Below, in pieces: positions 57,320-64,000 of a stretch of DNA of 64,000 bases. A program made the position numbers and the translations under genes. Source of the DNA: Dryomyza anilis (taxonomy: Eukaryota; Arthropoda; Insecta; Diptera; Dryomyzidae); the NCBI GenBank assembly GCA_951804985.1, contig OX638132.1, positions 28,416,440 through 28,480,439 of the forward strand, written 5' to 3'. The notes under the pieces are model-generated. The model made no database searches. It was given only the letters and a program-made list of their open reading frames with translations, and had not been told where the DNA came from. Positions within the stretch are counted from its first letter, which is position 1. Each line of letters opens with the position of its first letter.

Positions 57320-58460
57320 AAATAACCTTTTTCAGTGCTAGTTGAACATTGTTTGTGGTTTAAACTTCGTTTAAAATCAAAATCGTTTTTTTCAGTGAAC
57401 TTCAACCGACGTTTAAACTTAGTTTAAACGACCGATGCAGATGGTTTAAACTACATTTAGGGATGGTTTTACAGTGGTAGTTTAACTAGATTTGTGGGTT
57501 AAACGTAGTTTAATCTCAGAATTCAGTTTTAAAGTGACTGTAAATCGTCGTTTAAAATCAGTTTAAACGTCTTACGCTGGCCGTTTAAACTACGTTTAAA
57601 ATCTTAATATATTTGACAGATACTATCCGCAAGAATGAAAGTTTCACTGTTTTTGAACCGTCCGTCCATGCTGTTTTTTGTTCCCGCATTGTCTATCGGC
57701 ATGTTTGTGTTCTGTTTGTTTTCTTGTATTTCAGCATTGTATAAATCAAACTTCAATCCTCACATGTACTGAAGTTGCTCGATCATTTGCATATTTCATT
57801 TATTTTATTAATCTAAAATCTATTTTCAATGTCTTGATTTATAAAATGTTTGCACAAAATTATCAGCTGTTTCCAAATGTGAGAAATAATCGATAATTTG
57901 TTGACATTTGCCAGTGATGCCATATTTATCCGACTTAACTCAGTTCATTTTAAACTTTCACTGTAAATCAGCTAATCAAAGTTAAACGTCGTTTAAATTT
58001 ATCTGACGTTTAATTAAACAAAGGTTAAACTATCACTGTAAAACCGGCCCTTAAACTTTCAAAGTTTTTGACATGAGACATGAACACTTTTTACTATTTT
58101 CTGTCGCTGCGCTGTTTCACAAATTATTATTAATTTTTATATTTTGCACACTATGCATTAAAAAAAAGTCTCACGTGCACTTTAGTTGCTCGATCTCTTT
58201 AAATTTAAAAATATATTAATTTTATTTTTCTGAAGTAATTTTTTTATTTATTTATTTTGAATGACATTTATCAGAAGTCAAAATCGAGAGAATTATTTGT
58301 CATTTGCCTGTGGTGCCATATGTATTGTCTTCGTCTGTGTTCTGTTTAAACTATCACTGAAAAACTGCTAACAAAATTAAACGACGTTTAATCAAAAGAG
58401 AAGATTAATTAAACGGAGTTTAAACTACGTTAAACGAGCACTGAAAAACTGGCCCTTAGT
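57320..58460. mobile_element. nested GTTTAAAC-rich MITEs
   Basis: An inner element (about 57457-58053) has ends TTAGGGATGGTTTTACAGTG and, inverted, TTAAGGGCCGGTTTTACAGT. An outer one (about 57320-58460) ends, inverted, in AAGGGCCAGTTTTTCAGTGC, matching CTTTTTCAGTGC at the left. Both are studded with GTTTAAAC and ACGTTTAA motifs, so the inner is probably a related copy inserted in the outer. Target duplications are not resolved. Confidence 0.55.
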
Positions 58461-58996
58461 GAAATATTATTTATATTCAAGGTGTATTTAACAAGGAGAG
58501 GAAAGTATAAAAACTCATCTCATTTTTAATTTTTCAATTTTAATATTTTATTGTCATTCGTTTGTTCATTTTCGTCGTTTCCGGTTGATAAATAAGGTGA
58601 TTAAAATTAAAATTGTTAAAAATATTACCAAACAAACATCGCGTATAAACTAATGCCGAGACCATCTTATTCTGCCTGTGACCATTTGCGGTAAATGAAA
58701 ATTTCACGTTCTCCGCGATCTCCAGAAGCAAAAATATGGGTGCACGAATTTACTGAACCTCCGAAAAAAAGTTCGGTTCAGACATGTCCGTGGCGTGGAA
58801 TATTCCATATAACCAAGATTTTTAAAATGCTAACACATGTAGAAGTTACAAATCGATGAACAAATATTTAACATTTTAATCGCCAAGTAGAGTGTGGGCG
58901 AGCTTGTTAAAGATTTACTAATTATTAACTTTTGCACACTTTATTAAAAAATTCTTCGCTAATTTACGAAAAACATTTTACGAATTGTGACTACAA

Positions 58997-59069
58997 TGCA
59001 ATGTTTACTCTCGTAGGTTTGCCATTGATTGCCGAGCTAACCAGACGAGCCACCGACGCTAGGCAACAT
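58997..59069 (-). mobile_element. SINE remnant, copy 3
   Basis: On the minus strand a tRNA-like A-box start (GCGTCGGTGGCTCGTCTGG) is joined directly to the internal SINE segment CAATGGCAAACCTACGAGAG. The B box and the rest are deleted. It is the same family as 1434-1739 and 29891-30198. Confidence 0.6.
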
Positions 59070-59294
59070 ATAAGATAGAATAAGCACCAGCATTTATATA
59101 GGTCCTTAAAACTTTGATGTATATTGTGATTGTTTATCTTTTTAACAAATTTGGGAGGGATTGCACAAAAGGGCGTGCTGCTCCCATATATCTATAACAT
59201 GAAAAATGCAATAACTCCTGACCTCTTAATAGTAGAGTAATACAAATGTATCAATATGGGCATGATTGGACATAGTGGCGGGGCCTCTTACACA

Positions 59295-61046
59295 CTCAGA
59301 AGAAAATGTACCATTAAGTACTTTATGGTACGACCATTGATATTATGGTTCATGTATTAATAGTTTTTTCTTTTTAAATCAAAAGTTTTCTAATTAATTC
59401 AATAGTATTTGTAAAATTCAGTACCATAAATTTAAATATTTCAATATTATTATTTTAAATAAAATAAATACTATTGTTTTAATGGTTTCCTCCTATAATA
59501 ATAAACGTGGTCTAAAAAACGTAAAACGAATACAAACATGTTCGTTTTGTACGTCATTCTGCGAGTTTACTCAAAATGGTCGCATGTATTTTTTTGTAAT
59601 ATTCCACATTATTCAACGCAACATTTGTAAGGACTCAATGTATTTAATGTAAATAAATTATATTTACATATTTATTTATATTTATATTTTTATTTATTAC
59701 AGAAAATAAAGAATACATCGAACTTCTACACCCAGGAAAAAATAATAGTAAATTAATAGTATTTCAATAGAAAAACAAAAATTTATACTATTAAAATTGG
59801 TCAATAGGAAGCGTACCAATAGTTTAATAATATTCAAATTTTTAATACAATATGATGTTGTACCATATATTTTATAATGTATTCTTATAATTACAATAAG
59901 CAAGACCTATAAATATTTAATTGATACGTATTATTACTTTTATGGTATAGTCGAATTAAATTTTCCTAATAATTTATTAAAACCAAAATGGATTTTAGTT
60001 AATTTATTGTATATTTTATTTTGTTTATATGACGAAATGGAAATTCACTTTTATAAATCACACACATAAAAAGACACTTCTCGTTGCAAAAGACTATAAC
60101 ACATTTAATGTTTGCTTCTGTTTCCAATAATTTATTGTAATACTTGAGTCTGCATATATTTTTGAGTCCGTTGCCATAACAGAAATTCGATGTATTATTT
60201 ATTTTCTGTAATAAATAAAGCAAAAAGTTTAAATATAATGAAATTACAGTTCTTACCAATTATAAACGCGTCATAATGTCGATTATCACAACAAATGCAT
60301 GCGACCAATTTGAGCAAACACGCAGAATGACGCACAAAACGAACATGTTTTTATTCGTTTTTATGTATTTTTTGCCACTTTTACTATTATAGGAGGAAAC
60401 CATTGAAATAATAGTATTTATTCTATTAAAAACAGTAATATTGAAATTTTTAAATTTATGGTGCAGAATTTTTCGAATACTGTCAAATTAATAAGAAAAC
60501 TTTTGATTTAAAAAGAAAAAACTACTAATACATAAACCATAAGATCAATGGTCGTACCATTAAGTACTTAATGATACATTTTCTTGTGAGTGTATTATGG
60601 CAACGGACTCAAAAATAACTGCAGCATCAAGTACTACAATCAATTATTGGAAACCAAAGCAAACTTTAAATGTGTTATAACCTTTTGCAGCAAGAAGTGT
60701 TTTTTTATGTGTGTGTTGTAAAAGTGAATATCAATTTCGACCTTTAAATAAAATAAAATATACAATAAATTAACTAAAATACATTTTTGTTTTAATAAAT
60801 TATTAGGAAAATGTAATTCGACTATACCATAAAATTCATAATACGTATCATTAAATTTGTATAGGTTTTTCTTATTGAAATTAAAATATCACATTATAAA
60901 ATTTATGGTACAACCACACATTGTATTAACAGTTTCAATATTACTGAACTAATGGGACGCATCCTATTGACCAATTTTAATGGTATAAATTATGGTTTTT
61001 CTATTGAAATACTATCAATTTACCATGATTTTTTTCTGGGTGCATA
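59295..61046. mobile_element. Tc1-like MITE interrupted by an inverted copy of itself
   Basis: The order of segments is X (59295 to about 59640), Y (59728-60180), X inverted (about 60260-60597), Y inverted (about 60598-61045). The outer element is therefore X plus inverted Y, split by a full inner copy in the opposite orientation. The ends begin CACTCAGAAGAAAATGTACC on the left and, inverted, CACCCAGAAAAAAATCATGG on the right. The arms are several hundred bp with high identity. There is no credible coding frame. Confidence 0.7.
59728..60597 (+). mobile_element. inner copy of the Tc1-like MITE
   Basis: Starts CACCCAGGAAAAAATAATAG after CTTCTA and ends in GTGAGTG before TATTATGG. TA thus flanks both sides, the Tc1/mariner target. 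Length is about 870 bp. It gives the full unit: one end CACCCAG, the other CACTCACAAG. Confidence 0.65.
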
Positions 61047-61866
61047 ATCAAAACTTTACAAATACAAAAAGTTATAAGTTTTAAATGTAGTAGTTATAAA
61101 AATCAAAGAAGGGCGTAACATTTAACATACTAAATGTCACGTAAAATGCGGGCGTGATAGGATAAAGGCTTTGTACCTCCCACACAAGCTCACATTTAGT
61201 ACATCTTTGCACCGGCGTAGATGTGCACGGGTCCAGGTAGTATATTTTAAAATGCACTTTGGTCATAGCCCTACTAATGTGGAACCCTCACACACTTGGC
61301 CGAAAACAAAGTGCAAGGGCGCTGATGAGCTATTGAACTGACGCGTTTATATGGTGTCCTTTGTCGCCTACACCTAGTCGTTGTACAGTCCACTTTTGTA
61401 TTTAACTAATCTTAAAGACAATTTACAATTTCCATCACACTAACTGGGATGATCGGTTGATCACCTGAGCACTTAATGTGGGCCTTGAAGATCTCATCAT
61501 TGCATTGAAGGGTGAACTGTGTCGACCTCTCTGCAACAATTTATCTATAGATTCAAATCCTTCGCGAAATCAATGGGTAATCTTGATATTCAGCACCATC
61601 TCATCATCTGGCTTAACAATGGCTTAATGGCTACGCTAATTGTGTGCGAATTTTTGTAGGTAATCGTCTCCTTTTCGGTATCCAAAAATCAGTTTGTAAT
61701 CGCAGTTAAGACTGCTGCAGAAAGTCATGGGAGCAGTTGAACAAAATAGATGCATCCGTTAATTGATTCGTTTGTATTGAAGACATTGATTTCTGCTTCG
61801 ATGATCCACCATTAATAATCAAAAGTGTCCTTTGCTAGTCTGCAATGAGGAAGACAATATGTATTA

Positions 61867-62108
61867 AGTGTGTCTGCGAATTAGAATAAATTGCTGACTA
61901 AACTAAATTGGACGACTTTTAATTTGATCTCCATTCGGTAACCGGGAATTGTTAAAGTCCAATTTTAATCGAATATCATATGTCTTTTTGTTGTCATCCA
62001 ATTTAGTTCTATTTAGTCTGCTCGAAAATTTGCTAAATTGAAAAGTAAACACTACATTACCGACAAAATTTAGTTTAGTCATCAATTTAGTCGAATTCGC
62101 ACACACCC
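61867..62108. mobile_element. PIF/Harbinger-like MITE, copy 2
   Basis: Same family as 44107-44338. Shared blocks are GACTAAACTAAATTGGACGA-like, CCATTCGGTAA, TTGTTGTCATCCAATTTAGT, ACCGACAAA and TTTAGTCGAATTCGCACACA. The left end is altered and the flanks are TTA and TAA. Confidence 0.7.
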
Positions 62109-63250
62109 TAAGATTATTTTAATTATATTTATGCTACTTATCTTTCAATGTCCTGAATGTACGCTCTGCTTCGCAAACTTAAACGGAAGAAAATCGTTAC
62201 CGGCGAGACGGAATATTAACGGGAAGAAAACGATGTAATCTGTCTCCACCGACACCGACACAATGGAATTCTTGGGTATACATTTTCATTTGACAATTTT
62301 CTATTCTAAAATTAACAAAAATTCAATAAATTACTCAAAACTGTTAAAAAGCAATCTCTTCCAGCAAACATTTTGAGTCTTTTAAGGCTCTTAAATGTGT
62401 CATATTTATGAGTGTCCCAACCCCTGGGTAGAGGGCACGATTTTATGAGTCCAAAAACTCTCTTTTTTATGAGACTATTATTACTCCTAAAACAATCATA
62501 TTTTAGTACTAAAAAGGGCCCGTACGAATTTCATTTCCGGAACCCTAGAGGGCTTACTCTGTAATGCATTTCGAAAGTGATATTACTCGCATTCTAATAA
62601 ATGGTACTTTGTTTGTGTGACTTTGCATTAAAATTTGGTGCTTCCTATAAAAACGCACAAAATAACAACAGCGCTACCTTTGCGATTGTCTCCAGAAAAT
62701 GACCATATTCGGCTATTGCTGAAATTTCTCCAAATGGATTTTTTACAACATTTTTAATTATAAACATTCAATATTATGAAAATACATTGTTCTGAACTAA
62801 CACTAAATCGAAATTTTATTATGTGACAATATAAATTGATTATTCCTGTAGGTTCGGAACAGCAAAAACCAAATTTGACCAAATCGAAAATTTTAGAAAA
62901 TTTGACCAATTAGAAAATGTTAAATTTTTTTATTAAAATAACAGAGTTTGTGATAAATCATCTTGTCATGAAAAAAAACCAAATTTCAGCACCGACCCGG
63001 CCTAATTGGGCATTCATGGTATATTTACCACAAATCGTAGTGGATAAATTCACAGTAGAATGAATAATCTGTCTATGGACCTTAGTAGATAATACAAAAA
63101 AAAAAACGATTGAAGTTTAATCCAAATATATTTTATAGCGTATTTCAAACATGAATAAAAATAATAATTCTTCTATGAATTAGACGAGCACTTTAATCTT
63201 AATACTATTTTTCAAAACATTATTCGTAGAAACTTTATAAACTGAAAACT

Positions 63251-64000
63251 TTAGTTGTTTAATTCGTAAAGAATGTGTGAGATTGTGGCGCTCGACTCAA
63301 CATTACTTAATGCCACATTCGCCAGGTGAGGCTCAAAACGACGCAGACTGCGTTTGGCATTCGCGGTGTAGGTCACTAAATTGCGCAGAATAAGTGAGGC
63401 CGTCAAGCGAATGCTCTTTGTAACGGGGCCTTCGTTCTCGTCCATCAACTCCTTGGGATTGACAAAGTCCGCCGTATGCCGCTTGATGGCGTGTATGGCA
63501 GAGCTGCCAGTTGTCGATGGCAGCGAGCTGGACGAGCTGGTCGAGAGCGCAGGCGAGGCGGTACTGACACGCTGTGACGCCTCCACATTACGCACAATCG
63601 TCACCGGTGGCTGCGTGGGCTGCATATTGTTGGCGCCTGTCTGTATACGTCGCTGCGCAGCGTTGCGTAAATTATCGATGGTCAAATGACGGTCGAGTAT
63701 GTGCGTCATGAGTGAGAAACGCTTGCGCGGTATACCATCACACAGGCCGGGCCCCGGTCCCCATTGGCAGAAAATCTCCGCACCGGCCTCCAAGTGCTCG
63801 GGACAATGCGCCAAGCATGCGTGATGATGCAGATCCTGTATGGACTTGAATTTGCGACGCGGACAATTGCGCCAGTCACAAATGAACAGCCAGTTGGGAT
63901 CGATCGTCTGCAATGTCTGGGTTGTGGGTGGTTTTGGTGCGAGCGTGGGTGCGGACGTGGGCGCGGATGTCTCTACATCGGCTTTTGGCTGCTGTGTGAC
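63251..64000 (-). CDS. Bap170: Bap170 / ARID2, C-terminal part (partial)
   Basis: Subunit of the PBAP (PBAF) SWI/SNF chromatin-remodelling complex; nuclear. Only the final exon segment is in the window. The frame is open from the right edge to the TAA at 63251-63253, about 249 codons. A linker rich in Pro, Thr and Ala (ETSAPTSAPT) leads into the paired zinc-finger region: WLFICDWRNCPRRKFKS, HHHACLAHC, FCQWGPGPGLC, RKRFSLMTHILDRH. The tail ENEGPVTKSIRLTASLILRN...LANVALSNVESSATISHILYELNN is the conserved end of animal ARID2 proteins. The ARID and RFX-like domains lie outside the window. Confidence 0.93.
   Translation of the reverse strand, partial: VTQQPKADVETSAPTSAPTLAPKPPTTQTLQTIDPNWLFICDWRNCPRRKFKSIQDLHHHACLAHCPEHLEAGAEIFCQWGPGPGLCDGIPRKRFSLMTHILDRHLTIDNLRNAAQRRIQTGANNMQPTQPPVTIVRNVEASQRVSTASPALSTSSSSSLPSTTGSSAIHAIKRHTADFVNPKELMDENEGPVTKSIRLTASLILRNLVTYTANAKRSLRRFEPHLANVALSNVESSATISHILYELNN

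Larger units (their letters stand above)
56561..63250. other. gene-free interval with nested MITEs
   Basis: No gene is supported over 6.7 kb. It contains the poly(A) signal of zinc-finger gene 2, a TCGTCGTTGTAG-family end, nested GTTTAAAC-rich elements (57320-58460), a SINE remnant, a self-inserted Tc1-like MITE (59295-61046) and a Harbinger-like MITE (61867-62108). Between 61,050 and 61,860 and between 62,110 and 63,250 I see only AT-rich DNA and a faint old repeat. Confidence 0.6.

Noticed and set aside
59697..60259. minus-strand frames of 68 and 86 codons
   Set aside because: They lie wholly within MITE arms whose inverted copies do not keep the frames open.
63381..63689. 102-codon plus-strand frame
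   Set aside because: Antisense shadow of the conserved Bap170 C-terminus.

Overview
The window is nuclear DNA from an insect, most likely a higher (cyclorrhaphan) fly. It is AT-rich, its genes are split by short GT-AG introns, and every recognisable protein reads like a Drosophila-type orthologue. Eight protein genes can be supported. Intergenic and intronic DNA is crowded with small transposon relics. That density suggests a non-melanogaster fly such as a tephritid, but this is inference and I cannot name a species. || Layout: (1) 3.4-7.2 kb, minus: a single-exon C2H2 zinc-finger gene built from six copies of one three-finger module. (2) 7.2-12.4 kb: gene-free DNA with a local duplication, a minisatellite, a 1-kb foldback and a large inverted repeat ending at the next gene. 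(3) 12.4-13.5 kb, plus: thiamine pyrophosphokinase in three exons. (4) 13.8-22.2 kb, minus: the RecQ helicase Blm in ten exons, tail-to-tail with Tpk. (5) 24.7-31.8 kb, plus: the stress MAP3K Ask1 in eleven exons. (6) 31.8-35.2 kb: a dead non-LTR element and hAT-type MITEs. (7) 35.2-45.4 kb, minus: importin-5 (Karybeta3) in eight exons; its 5.7-kb second intron is a transposon nest. (8) 47.2-50.2 kb, minus: a DEG/ENaC (pickpocket) channel gene in two exons. (9) 51.9-53.8 kb, minus: the general transcription factor TfIIF alpha in six exons, with two apparent one-base deletions. (10) 54.9-56.6 kb, plus: a second zinc-finger gene with the module seen in gene 1. (11) 56.6-63.2 kb: gene-free, nested MITEs. 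(12) 63.25 kb to the edge, minus: the 3' end of the PBAP subunit gene Bap170 (ARID2). || The genes share no pathway and are ordinary neighbours. From memory, Blm, Tpk, Ask1, Karybeta3 and TfIIF alpha all lie on arm 3R of D. melanogaster, which would fit Muller element E, while Bap170 does not. || The most unusual structure is a 2,268-bp element in Karybeta3 intron 2. It has hAT-type ends, a perfect 8-bp target duplication, and inside it 30 copies of a 59-bp repeat: 11 in one orientation, then 19 in the other. Transcribed with the host gene, it would fold into a hairpin several hundred bp long. Other notable items are a tRNA-derived SINE family, several hAT-like MITEs with intact 8-bp duplications, a Tc1-like MITE inserted into a copy of itself, a triple TATCGATA cluster before TfIIF alpha, and the TfIIF alpha frame breaks. 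All repeat calls come from reading by eye; exon borders come from splice sites, phase and family conservation, without transcripts.
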